Source: Paracandidimonas soli (GTDB lineage: Bacteria; Pseudomonadota; Gammaproteobacteria; Burkholderiales; Burkholderiaceae_B). From it: a stretch of DNA of 64,000 bases. The notes beneath the pieces were generated by a model. That model searched no databases and was not told the DNA's origin. It worked only from the letters and a program-made list of their open reading frames with translations. Below, one piece after another: positions 1 through 7,724 of the stretch (its first letter is position 1; every line of letters begins with the position of its first letter). The stretch is taken from positions 62,001-126,000 of the forward strand of contig NZ_SMBX01000005.1 of the NCBI RefSeq assembly GCF_004342005.1, in the 5' to 3' direction. The position numbers and the translations under genes were made by a program.

Positions 1-222
1 TGGCGGGCGGCCTTCGATCAGGAAGACTTGATACTGCACCAGTTGCTCGCCGATTTGACCGGCGAGCAGCACATGCTCGGGAGCCAGTTCCTGGAGCATG
101 ACGCGCACGCCGGAGCGTGGCGAGCCGATGCAGTCCTCGATAGCCTGGCCGGCTGCGCGCAATAGTTCAGTCTTACGGGCAGGATCATGGCCTTGCAAGA
201 CGAGAATGGTTACGATGGGCAT
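1..222 (-). CDS. Tautomerase family protein (3' part outside window)
   Basis: The gene runs off the left edge; 74 codons are visible. The product starts MPIVTILVLQG, so Pro2 would be the N-terminal catalytic proline after methionine removal, as in 4-oxalocrotonate tautomerase-like enzymes, which move protons in keto-enol substrates. The ATG at 222-220 is preceded by a GGGAG ribosome site about 7 nt upstream. It lies downstream of the MarR gene on the same strand but has its own operator-like palindrome 39 nt before the start. The family call is good from the N-terminus; the substrate is unknown. Confidence 0.75.
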   Translation of the reverse strand, partial: MPIVTILVLQGHDPARKTELLRAAGQAIEDCIGSPRSGVRVMLQELAPEHVLLAGQIGEQLVQYQVFLIEGRPP

Positions 223-260
223 GACAGGGCTCCCAAAAAGACTAATTCTGGCGCTATTTG

Positions 261-274
261 GTTGTTGTAGCAAC
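261..274 (-). promoter_or_regulatory. Putative MarR operator in tautomerase promoter
   Basis: GTTGTTGTAGCAAC is an inverted repeat with one mismatch. The same core and the same flank (TGTAGCAACT, one variable base, ATTTTCA) recur at 5302-5319 before the PLP-enzyme gene, in the same orientation relative to the gene. Read on the minus strand, TGAAAA is followed after 17 nt, which contain the palindrome, by CAAATA, so it could sit between weak -35 and -10 boxes. The MarR protein at 397-867 is the obvious candidate ligand, by inference. Confidence 0.5.
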
Positions 275-396
275 TTATTTTCACTGGCGTCAACATCACC
301 GCGTGAGTCGTACCTGGGGATGGCAAAACTGCGGAAGCGTTTGTGCAAGCGGACCTTGTGCGAATGAAGAGGCTGATCGAGGACCTTCAAATCAAG

Positions 397-867
397 CTAG
401 ACTGAATCGCTCTTGCCCTGAGCCTCCTCAAGGAGCATCTCCGCTTGATGGGTAAGCGCGTCCAAGGTTCTATCGAAGATGGCAATCTCCTTGTCGGAGA
501 CACAATTCGTAAGCCTCGCCTGACGGTGAAGACTCAATGGCAGCGCGCGCGCGTACAAGCGGCGCCCCGTACGGGTGAGGCTTACTACTACGCTGCGTCG
601 GTCGTGCTTGTCCGGGTTGACTTGAACGGCCGATAGCGCTTGGAGCTCGGTCACTGCCCGACTTACCTGGCTCTTGTCGTAACGCCAGAAATCGGCAATA
701 CGTTGAACTGAGTCTGGACCGCGGCTTCCGAGGTATAGAAGAACTCGCCATTGTCGCACCGAGAGGCCCACTTCAGTCTGCAGTATCGACTCGATCCCAC
801 GGTTCAGTAATGAACTCAGCGACAAAATGCGGTATGCCAAAAGGCTGCGGGGATCGATGTCGGCCAC
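397..867 (-). CDS. MarR family transcriptional regulator
   Basis: The 156-residue product has the MarR winged-helix layout: an N-terminal dimer helix (LAYRILSLSSLLNRGIE), a helix-turn-helix around residues 55-75 (IADFWRYDKSQVSRAVTEL), and the wing with the family signature DKHDRRSVVVSLTRTGRRL. The start appears to be GTG at 867-865, and no good Shine-Dalgarno is visible. It lies downstream of the amidohydrolase on the same strand and probably controls this catabolic cluster through the palindromes at 261-274 and 5302-5319; that link is inference. The 139 bp between it and the amidohydrolase show no matching operator. Confidence 0.85.
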   Translation of the reverse strand: MADIDPRSLLAYRILSLSSLLNRGIESILQTEVGLSVRQWRVLLYLGSRGPDSVQRIADFWRYDKSQVSRAVTELQALSAVQVNPDKHDRRSVVVSLTRTGRRLYARALPLSLHRQARLTNCVSDKEIAIFDRTLDALTHQAEMLLEEAQGKSDSV

Positions 868-1006
868 GAGAACGTTCGTTGTGTTTCCGCCCCCTCGGCA
901 TCGCCCTGACAGGCCGCTCGAAGAGGCTCCATGGTGAGGAAATAGAGTGGCATTTTAGTTCAAAAAATGTATCCCGGCTTTGTGGTTCCCAGCCCCGCCC
1001 AGGTTA

Positions 1007-2686
1007 TCAGACGCGCATTGACGCGTATACGATCTCGCCGCCGACGACTGTGAGCACGGATTGGATGTCTGGAAGCTGATCTTCTGGGCAAGTCAGAGGA
1101 TCGCGGTCCAGGACGGCAAGATCAGCAAGCTTTCCTACCTCGATGGTCCCCTTCTTGTCCTCATCCCATGTCAGCAGGGCTGCTGTGCTGGTGATCGCGC
1201 GAAGCGCTTGCTCGCGAGAGAGCGCCTGTGTCTGCGCCACTAGAGTTCCATCGGTTCGAGTCCGTCTGGCAACCACGTGCCAGAACGGATGAAATAAAGA
1301 CACTGGAACGTTGTCAGTTGCAAGCACGACCGGAACGCCGGCTTCAACCAGTGTCCTGAGAGGCGTAATTTCGTTCTCGCGCGATTTGCCGACGCGCTCA
1401 AGCAAAAGCTGCCCTTCCTTGTATATGTAGCGATTCGTATGAGTGGTGACGATCAAGCCCATTTCTCGAATCATTTCGACTTGCGCTGCATTCAGAAGAG
1501 AGATATGGCTGAAGACCCAGCGTAACCCTGTGAGCGGGACACTCTTGTGAACCTCATAGAACAGGTCCAGCATGTTTGGCCAGATCGCAATGACCTGAAT
1601 GCGCTGGCGGGCGCACGCCGTCAGCAGTTCAATCGCCCGTTCTCTTGATAATGCGGTGTCGTAATTGAAGCCGGCCCAACCCGTCCTGGGGTATGCGCTT
1701 GCGCGCACGGCATTGCTGGGGCTGGGATCTATGTCAGCGAAAAGACCGGCAATGCGCAAAAAATCATCGCCTATCCCTGCGCCGCTCAGCCACCCGCACC
1801 ATGCCTCTACAAACAGTGGGATATTCGTGTCTGGAACCGATTTCCAGTTCGGGCTTATGGCCAGTGTCGTCCGAATCTTCAATTCGCCGCTGGCATGAGC
1901 CGAACGGTATGCTTGTATGAGTTCAGAGGCCGCGCCATGTCCTTCGAACACGCTGGTAGTACCGTAGCGATGGTAGGCTGCCACGGATGTGGGAAGCGTT
2001 TTCGCCCGGGTTTCCGGCGCGAATCCGGTTGCTTCCCGGAAAAATGCGAGTTCTACGATAGGCATCAGGGTCTCTTCCCGAAATACTCCGGTCGGAAAGC
2101 CTTCTTCATCTCTTTCGATCGTGACTTCTGGTGCTGGTGAAGCCGTGCTCGCGTCAATACCTGCTGCCTGCAAAGCTTTGGTGTTCGCAATGGAGATCAG
2201 TGGTGTGGAGTGTCGCCAATAGCCCCAGATGGCGCGAATGTAGACAGGATGGTCAGGTGCGACAGCGTCAAGATCGTGTCGATTGGGCAAGCGGCCGTCA
2301 CTGAACAGCGCTTCCACATTCCGGTAGGCAGGAGGATCGCCAAGCGGCATAGTCACGATCCACTCGCCGACAGGCGTGCACTCGACCAAATGTGCAAGAG
2401 CCGCCTGTACGTCCGCAATGCTGTGTGTTGGGCCAAGTGACGGAAAAACGCCCTTCAATCCTTCACGATCCAGATGGGCGTGCCCGTCAATCAGGCCCGG
2501 CACGACCGTCCGACCCTCCAGATCAACAACTTTCGTCCACTGATCCGCATTATTCAGAACCTCGGCGGCCTTGCCGACCGCGCTGATGCGGCCGTCAGTG
2601 ACAGCCAGCGCTTCCGCCAGCCTGAACTGGGGATCGACCGTGACGATCTTGCCGCCTGTTAGTATCAAGTCTGCGCCTCGTGTCAT
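1007..2686 (-). CDS. Amidohydrolase, YtcJ-like (amidohydrolase 3 family)
   Basis: The 559-residue protein has the metal-dependent amidohydrolase fold: an N-terminal beta domain (DLILTGGKIVTVDPQF), the metal motif GHAHLD with His69 and His71, further histidines in the barrel (HISLLN, TTHTN), a distal ATDNVPV aspartate motif and a C-terminal GTIEVGKLADLAVLDRDPL strand. These are typical of YtcJ-like hydrolases acting on amide or cyclic amide bonds. It starts one nucleotide after the stop of the gamma-glutamyltransferase-like gene, so the two are surely co-transcribed and probably translationally coupled. The substrate is unknown; the company suggests an amino-acid or glutamyl derivative. Confidence 0.85.
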   Translation of the reverse strand: MTRGADLILTGGKIVTVDPQFRLAEALAVTDGRISAVGKAAEVLNNADQWTKVVDLEGRTVVPGLIDGHAHLDREGLKGVFPSLGPTHSIADVQAALAHLVECTPVGEWIVTMPLGDPPAYRNVEALFSDGRLPNRHDLDAVAPDHPVYIRAIWGYWRHSTPLISIANTKALQAAGIDASTASPAPEVTIERDEEGFPTGVFREETLMPIVELAFFREATGFAPETRAKTLPTSVAAYHRYGTTSVFEGHGAASELIQAYRSAHASGELKIRTTLAISPNWKSVPDTNIPLFVEAWCGWLSGAGIGDDFLRIAGLFADIDPSPSNAVRASAYPRTGWAGFNYDTALSRERAIELLTACARQRIQVIAIWPNMLDLFYEVHKSVPLTGLRWVFSHISLLNAAQVEMIREMGLIVTTHTNRYIYKEGQLLLERVGKSRENEITPLRTLVEAGVPVVLATDNVPVSLFHPFWHVVARRTRTDGTLVAQTQALSREQALRAITSTAALLTWDEDKKGTIEVGKLADLAVLDRDPLTCPEDQLPDIQSVLTVVGGEIVYASMRV

Positions 2687-2687
2687 A

Positions 2688-4241
2688 TCAGACTCCAGCA
2701 GCGGTTGCGTCTCGACGAAAATCGGCGACGCCGGTCAACGTCCCGTTCGGATCGCGAGCAATGCCTTTGACCGACCCAAAGAACGGGGATCCTTCTTCCG
2801 CGGAGGCCAGGTCGATGCCTGACTCACGCAGGCGTTCGATCCAGTGCAACGGCATCGAGGACTCCGACAAAGGCGTTCCTGCGAGATTCATGCTCCAGCG
2901 TGGCGTGGCTACGGCATCGGCAAGCGATTCGCCACCTTCAATCACGCCTTCGAGCACTTGCGCCAGTGTCAGCGTTTGCCCTGGGCCGCCAGGCGTGGAA
3001 ACTGCGTACCTGAATTCGTTGTCCTTGAACACCATTGCGGGGCATAAGGTGTGGGCGGGTCTTTTATGGGGGCCTACTTGATTGGGATGTCCTGGAGAGT
3101 CGCAGAAGCCAAACAGACGATTGTTCAGCAACGTTCCCGTGCTTTCGTCTGATATTCCGCTGCCAAACACGAGGAAGACGCTCTGAATGATGATGACTGA
3201 GTTGCCTGAGTGATCTGCCACAGCGATGACTGCGGTTCCGCCCAAATTCGGCGGAGTTCCCGCCGATGCAGAGCGCATGCGCTCCCTTCCTACGGCGCCG
3301 AGCAGCATCTCTGCCGACTCCGCTCCATAACGAGCAGAGGGGTCGGCGACCGCGCGGTTGCCGATCTCGAAGGCGGCGCGAGCCGCCCGGATAAGCCGGT
3401 TGAGTCTTCCAGCCCTATTTTCCCGACCCGGGAAATCGCTGTCTTCAAGCGCCAGAAGCTGGAGTAGCAGGTACAGGCCGAATGAGTTGGGCGGCAAGGC
3501 GCGGACCTCATGCCCACGATAGTGAATGGACAGCGGGGCGACCCACTCGGGTTGATATGCCGCCATGTCGGATGCACGAAGCAGTCCGCCAGCCTTTTCG
3601 CAGGCACTGGCGATGCTGCGTCCTATGTCGCCTCTATAGAAAGGACCGGCGCCTTCCAGCGCTAGCTGCTCCAATGTCTTTGAGAGTGCTTCTTGACGCC
3701 AGATTGCTCCCTCCTGCAGCGGCTGCCCGTTGTCAAGGAAGAGACTGCGACTGCCTGGATCAGACTCCAGCATAGAGCGATAGAGTTCACTCGATCGAGC
3801 GAGAACTCGCGAAACAGGAACACCGTCGCGAGCGGCGGTCACGGCCGGGTAGAGCAACTTTGACCAGTCTGTGCGGCCATAGCGTTGATGGAGCAGATCC
3901 CAGCCAGCTACCATGCCAGGGACATTCACACTTCGCGAGCCGCGCTCTTGGAGCTTTCTGGACGAAAACTCCCCAGGTGTTGCGAGTGCGGGAGACATTC
4001 CCGATGCATTGATGCCTTCTGTGCGTCCGCTTTTCGCATCGTGTACCAGAATGAATGCGTCGCCACCCAATCCGCATGCTTGCGGAAGCGCCACGGAAAG
4101 TAGGCTGGCTCCACAGATGGCGGCGTCGGCAATGCTGCCGCCGGCTTCGAGCAACTCAGTTGCGGCTTTCGTGGCGAGGTGATGGCCGGAGACCACTACA
4201 GCGCGATTGCTACGCGCGATCCTATGCGATGAGAATGTCAT
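2688..4241 (-). CDS. Gamma-glutamyltransferase family Ntn-hydrolase
   Basis: The 517-residue protein follows the gamma-glutamyltransferase plan: N-terminal VVSGHHLATKAATELLEAGG, LPQACGLGGDAFILVHD, SRSVNVPGMVAGW, then a predicted autocleavage site at GGT-AV (Thr336), followed by LLNNR and GPHKRPAHTLCPAMV. Thr336 would become the nucleophile of the small subunit. No signal peptide is visible, unlike classical periplasmic Ggt, so a cytoplasmic enzyme acting on a specific glutamyl or acyl amide is more likely. It is the middle gene of the operon, 24 nt after the PLP enzyme. Confidence 0.85.
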   Translation of the reverse strand: MTFSSHRIARSNRAVVVSGHHLATKAATELLEAGGSIADAAICGASLLSVALPQACGLGGDAFILVHDAKSGRTEGINASGMSPALATPGEFSSRKLQERGSRSVNVPGMVAGWDLLHQRYGRTDWSKLLYPAVTAARDGVPVSRVLARSSELYRSMLESDPGSRSLFLDNGQPLQEGAIWRQEALSKTLEQLALEGAGPFYRGDIGRSIASACEKAGGLLRASDMAAYQPEWVAPLSIHYRGHEVRALPPNSFGLYLLLQLLALEDSDFPGRENRAGRLNRLIRAARAAFEIGNRAVADPSARYGAESAEMLLGAVGRERMRSASAGTPPNLGGTAVIAVADHSGNSVIIIQSVFLVFGSGISDESTGTLLNNRLFGFCDSPGHPNQVGPHKRPAHTLCPAMVFKDNEFRYAVSTPGGPGQTLTLAQVLEGVIEGGESLADAVATPRWSMNLAGTPLSESSMPLHWIERLRESGIDLASAEEGSPFFGSVKGIARDPNGTLTGVADFRRDATAAGV

Positions 4242-4265
4242 TATGTTCTTGAAAATCGGGTTTGA

Positions 4266-5273
4266 TCAAACCGCTGGCCCGAAGGCATCGGCATATGCGA
4301 AAAGCCCTGGTACGCCCCCTGTGTGCAGAAAGACGATTTTTTCTCCCTTCTTGACTCGCCCGCGTCGGACATGATCGAGGAGGCCTGCGAAGGCTTTGCC
4401 CGTATACACGGGGTCGAGAATGACTCCCTCCGTTCGAGCCATGACCTCTATCGCCTCGAGCGTCCGTGCGTCGGGGATACCGTAACCCGGCCCGACAAAA
4501 GCGGAATCAACAAGGATAGGGGAAACAGCGTCAGGGGCATTGACGCCGAGCCGGTCCCGGGCCTTCTTTAAAATTTCTTCAACGATGGCTGTCAGTGGCG
4601 CTTCTTGATGAAGGACACTGATGCCTTGCACAAGAACATTGCTCGCATAGAGCTCTGCTCCTAAAACCAATCCCGCCTGTGTGCCTCCACTCCCGCTGCC
4701 GTGGTACAGATGATCAAAGTCGATGCCGATGTTCCTGGCTTGTTCCAGCAATTCCCTGACACAATCCGAATAGGCAATCGCACCCAATGCGTCAGAACCG
4801 CCAAACGGAATGATGTATGCCTCATGGCCTTCAGCCGCGAGTTTCCCTGCACGCATACCGGCGAAGGCAATAGCGTCCTCATTGGCGCTGAGCACATGCA
4901 ACGATGCGCCGAAGATCCGATCGAGCGCCAGGTTCCCGCCCTGTTCGTAGTGAAGCCCTTGACGAGGGACTTTTCTGCTTAAGACGAGTTCGCAGTTGAG
5001 TCCTTGCCGGGCTGCCACGGCAGCGACCATTCGGGCATGATTTGACTGCAGGGCGCCAAATGTAATCAAGGTATCGCATCCGCGAGCGTTGGCTTCTGCG
5101 ACCAGGCATTCGAGTTTTCTGAGCTTGTTGCCGCCGCCTCCTATGGCACCCAGATCTTCCCGCTTGATGAAGATATCTAATCCAAGGACTGCGCTGAGGC
5201 GCTCGAGGGGAATCAGCGGAGACGGTCCGGACAACGAAATCCGTGGGGGGAAATCGACAGAGAGATGCTTCAT
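4266..5273 (-). CDS. D-cysteine desulfhydrase / ACC deaminase family PLP enzyme
   Basis: The 335-residue fold-type II PLP enzyme begins MKHLSVDFPPRISLSGPSPL and carries the cofactor lysine in GGGGNKLRKLE (Lys50), the substrate loop GALQSNH, the phosphate-binding GSGSGGTQAGL and C-terminal FLHTGGVPGLF. ACC deaminase and D-cysteine desulfhydrase share this pattern and cannot be separated by eye. The reading frame stays open 37 codons upstream, but the conserved N-terminus starts at this ATG and the upstream stretch contains the operator, so the shorter form is chosen. It is the first gene of the operon that continues into the GGT-like and amidohydrolase genes. Confidence 0.85.
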   Translation of the reverse strand: MKHLSVDFPPRISLSGPSPLIPLERLSAVLGLDIFIKREDLGAIGGGGNKLRKLECLVAEANARGCDTLITFGALQSNHARMVAAVAARQGLNCELVLSRKVPRQGLHYEQGGNLALDRIFGASLHVLSANEDAIAFAGMRAGKLAAEGHEAYIIPFGGSDALGAIAYSDCVRELLEQARNIGIDFDHLYHGSGSGGTQAGLVLGAELYASNVLVQGISVLHQEAPLTAIVEEILKKARDRLGVNAPDAVSPILVDSAFVGPGYGIPDARTLEAIEVMARTEGVILDPVYTGKAFAGLLDHVRRGRVKKGEKIVFLHTGGVPGLFAYADAFGPAV

Positions 5274-5301
5274 GATTATCCAATGGCATGTCAAGGATTT
5301 A

Positions 5302-5319
5302 TAGTTGCTGTAGCAACTA
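5302..5319 (-). promoter_or_regulatory. Putative MarR operator before PLP-enzyme operon
   Basis: TAGTTGCTGTAGCAACTA is a palindrome with perfect 8-bp arms and a 2-nt centre, ending 29 nt before the ATG at 5273. Read on the minus strand, TGAAAA and TATAAA flank a 17-nt spacer that contains it, which fits a repressor site inside a sigma-70 promoter. A one-mismatch version occurs at 261-274 before the tautomerase gene. Confidence 0.6.
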
Positions 5320-5435
5320 ATTTTCATATTATCCGGATTTCTCTCTTCTGTCCAGGGATTGGAAGGCCGCTGCCAGGAGTTCATGAACTGTCCGGCTCTG
5401 GGACACGTAAATTGCCCGATTCCGGGGTGAGGGCC

Positions 5436-5535
5436 GGGCTCAGCAACCAGCCTGGTGAGCCGCTCGTTCTCGTTTTGCAGCTGCTTCAGTACGCGAACCT
5501 GGCTCGACTCCAGGCCCGCTACCAGGATTCGCGGG
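5436..5535 (-). pseudogene. Relic of an IS3-family OrfA transposase
   Basis: On the minus strand this stretch reads LESSQVRVLKQLQNENERLT followed by RLVAE, in one frame. That resembles the coiled-coil end of IS3-family OrfA, where the pattern LKxLxxENxRLKRLVAE is typical. The frame has no start, and no OrfB, inverted repeat or frameshift window is present, so only about 30 codons of a dead element remain. It sits between the Bcr transporter and the catabolic operon, which hints that the operon boundary has been a rearrangement point. Confidence 0.45.
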
Positions 5536-5552
5536 TTTTTTGATATTTATTT

Positions 5553-6770
5553 TTACTTCGATACCAGCTGCATGCTCAGCATGGCCATCAGCGTGCAGAG
5601 GCCGGTCACCACGATCATGGGCCAGGCCGACGTGGTCACCAGCGCGCCCACGATGGGGGCCACCACCGCGCCGAAACCTATCTGTATGCTGCCCGCCAGG
5701 CCGGAAGCCGCGCCTGCCACTTCCGGCCTGACACTGACCGCTCCCGCGATGCAGCTGGGCATGACCAGGCCGTTGCCCATGCCGAGAAACGTGGTGGGCA
5801 GGAACAGGAAGAGCGGCCGCATGTCGTCCAGCGCATACAGAAAGGCCGTGAGCAGCACCGAGGCGAATGCCAGCGTGGCGCCCAGCCTGATCATCTGCTG
5901 CGGCCCCACCTTGGCGACGAACCGGCCGGACAGGAAGTTGCCGACGATGTAGCCCAGGGACACGAGCCCGAAATACAGCCCGTACTCCACTGGCGTGCGT
6001 TCCATGAGATTGATCACGACATAGGCCGCCCCGCCGACGAAGGCGAAGAACGCCGCTGACGAAAAACCCGCGGTCAGTGCAAAGCCCCAGAATGCGGGTA
6101 TGCGCAGCAGCTTGCCGTAGCCCTTGAGCAGCGATTGCGATTGCGCCGTATCGCCGCGCCACGGATTCGTTTCGTGCAGCAGGATATACACCACCGCCAG
6201 CGTGCCGAAGCCGAATAACGCAAGAAAGCCGAAAGACGCCCGCCAGCCATGCCAGGCTTCGAGCACGCCGCCTATGGTGGGCGCCACCATGGGCGCGACC
6301 GCCATCCCCATGGTCACGTAGCCGATCATGCTTGCCGCCTGCGTGCGCTCGTACAGATCGCGGACGATCGCGCGGCTCAGCGCGATGCCTGCGCATCCGC
6401 CCAGCGCCTGCAGCACCCTGCCCGCATTCAGCACGCTGATACTGGGCGCCAGCGTGCAGACAACGGACCCGGCCACGAATATGGCCAGGCCGCCCAGCAA
6501 TACCGGACGGCGCCCGTAGCGGTCGGAGATCGGGCCGATGACGAGCTGGCCGAGCGCCACCGAAGCCAAGTAGAGCGACAGGGTGAACTGTATCGCGGCG
6601 TAATCCACCCCCAGCGCCGCTGTCATGCCCGGCATCGAGGGAAGATACAGATTGATGCCCAGCGGACTGACCGCCGCCACGGCGACCAGCATCAGCAGAA
6701 AGCGCTTCGACATGACGAATGGGCCCGCGGCGGCGCCCGAGGAGGGGCCCTTGTGTTTCTCGTCGTCCAT
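5553..6770 (-). CDS. Bcr/CflA family drug efflux MFS transporter
   Basis: The 405-residue protein has 12 predicted membrane segments. After a hydrophilic N-terminus, helix 1 carries SPLGINLYLPSMPGM, typical of the Bcr/CflA (DHA1) group, followed by the loop 2-3 motif GPISDRYGRRPVLLGG and RVLQALGGCAGIALSRAIVRD in helix 4. Members export bicyclomycin, sulfonamides or chloramphenicol using the proton gradient. It appears monocistronic: the IS3 relic lies downstream and a divergent toxin-antitoxin pair upstream. An internal methionine (MSKRFLLML) about 20 codons in is a possible alternative start. Confidence 0.9.
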   Translation of the reverse strand: MDDEKHKGPSSGAAAGPFVMSKRFLLMLVAVAAVSPLGINLYLPSMPGMTAALGVDYAAIQFTLSLYLASVALGQLVIGPISDRYGRRPVLLGGLAIFVAGSVVCTLAPSISVLNAGRVLQALGGCAGIALSRAIVRDLYERTQAASMIGYVTMGMAVAPMVAPTIGGVLEAWHGWRASFGFLALFGFGTLAVVYILLHETNPWRGDTAQSQSLLKGYGKLLRIPAFWGFALTAGFSSAAFFAFVGGAAYVVINLMERTPVEYGLYFGLVSLGYIVGNFLSGRFVAKVGPQQMIRLGATLAFASVLLTAFLYALDDMRPLFLFLPTTFLGMGNGLVMPSCIAGAVSVRPEVAGAASGLAGSIQIGFGAVVAPIVGALVTTSAWPMIVVTGLCTLMAMLSMQLVSK

Positions 6771-7018
6771 TGAATCACCACAACATGCAAGAGTGTCGAT
6801 TCTAGGGTACTTGGGGAATTCGATCCAATCGCGGGCGCCGTCCTCACGCTTTCATTCCAAGCGCCTCCAGGAAAGAACGGATCAGAAGGTTCGGAAAGTA
6901 CAGGGTGGACATGATGCTCCCGGTCGGCAAGACAGCGGTGGCGTGCGTACGTTATGTTCACGCCTGAGCCGATCCGGTGTACGGCATTTCTCGTGGAGTG
7001 TTGTACAAAAGCGTGGAT

Positions 7019-7043
7019 AAATATACCCGTATCGGGTATATTT
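7019..7043. promoter_or_regulatory. Perfect palindromic operator of the HigBA-type pair
   Basis: Eleven-base arms (AAATATACCCG and its exact complement) flank a TAT centre, giving a 25-bp site that ends 11 nt before the toxin ATG. It overlaps the likely -10 region, so binding would block transcription. Toxin-antitoxin operons of this type are repressed by the antitoxin, with or without toxin; assigning this site to the antitoxin at 7422-7724 is inference from position. Confidence 0.75.
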
Positions 7044-7054
7044 TGGGAGACGAA

Positions 7055-7438
7055 ATGAAGCACATCCTGAAGCGGAAACATTTCGCGCGGTGGCAGACGG
7101 GCGAGAGATTGCCTGATACAGCTTTGTGCAGGGCAGTCAAAAACATGGAAGACGGCCTGGTCGATGCGGATCTGGGTGCTTCTCTATACAAGATGCGGGT
7201 GGCCCGTCCTGGCGGCGGCAAGCGCGACGGTTACCGTACGTTGCTGTCAGCCAGGCTTGGCAGCCGCTATGTGTTCCTGTATGGATTCCCTAAAAATGCG
7301 AGGGAGAACATTACGCAGAACGAGAAGAAGGCACTGCAATTTTCCGGCAAGGTTTTTCTGGAGCTTTCCAACGCGGCCCTGGCGAAGGCGTTGCAGGCCG
7401 GGGTGTTACTGGAGGTTTATTGTGAGCAAGATCATTGA
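7055..7438 (+). CDS. Type II toxin, RelE/HigB-like
   Basis: The 127-residue protein matches the HigB/RelE-like toxin group that carries the run GLVDADLGASLYKMRVARPG, then KRDGYRTLLSARLGSRYVFLYGFPKNARENI. These toxins cleave ribosome-bound mRNA. The frame is open further upstream, but the ATG at 7055 follows a GGGAGA ribosome site and the 25-bp palindrome, so it is the better start. Toxin first, antitoxin second is the higBA order. The 3' end overlaps the antitoxin by 17 nt, which suggests coupled translation. Confidence 0.85.
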   Translation: MKHILKRKHFARWQTGERLPDTALCRAVKNMEDGLVDADLGASLYKMRVARPGGGKRDGYRTLLSARLGSRYVFLYGFPKNARENITQNEKKALQFSGKVFLELSNAALAKALQAGVLLEVYCEQDH

Positions 7439-7724
7439 ATCGTTGCGTGGAGATTTGGCTGCGCTCTATAAAGCTGGAGCGATCGATAAAGTAACGATGC
7501 GTGAGTTCGATGCGATTTGCCCGCCGCCAGTGCGCGAGTTCGTTGCGGCCGATATCAAACATCTGCGCGAAACCCTGAAGTTCAGCCAGCCGGTGTTTGC
7601 GCTTTACCTGCACACCACGGCCTCGACGGTGCGTAAGTGGGAGCAGGGCGAGACCCGTCCTACCGGTCCCGCGCTCAAGCTGCTCAATGTGATTGCCGAC
7701 AAAGGCCTGCAGGCCATTATCTAG
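7422..7724 (+). CDS. Antitoxin with Xre-type helix-turn-helix, HigA-like
   Basis: The 100-residue product starts at GTG 7422, eight nucleotides after a GGAGG motif; no ATG in frame gives the full domain. The C-terminal half has a Cro/Xre helix-turn-helix (REFVAADIKHLRETLKFSQP, then FALYLHTTASTVRKWEQGETRP) as in HigA/MqsA-type antitoxins. It neutralises the upstream toxin and probably binds the palindrome at 7019-7043. Its stop overlaps by 4 bp the stop of the convergent dehalogenase gene. Confidence 0.85.
   Translation: MSKIIESLRGDLAALYKAGAIDKVTMREFDAICPPPVREFVAADIKHLRETLKFSQPVFALYLHTTASTVRKWEQGETRPTGPALKLLNVIADKGLQAII

Noticed and set aside
5281-5300. TTGACA-like hexamer just before the PLP-enzyme start
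   Set aside because: The nearest -10-like text is only 9 nt away; the promoter with the operator in its 17-nt spacer is better.
5515-5541. Plus-strand hairpin CCCGC...GCGGG with six Ts
   Set aside because: The stem is only 5 bp with an 11-nt loop, and no plus-strand gene lies before it.
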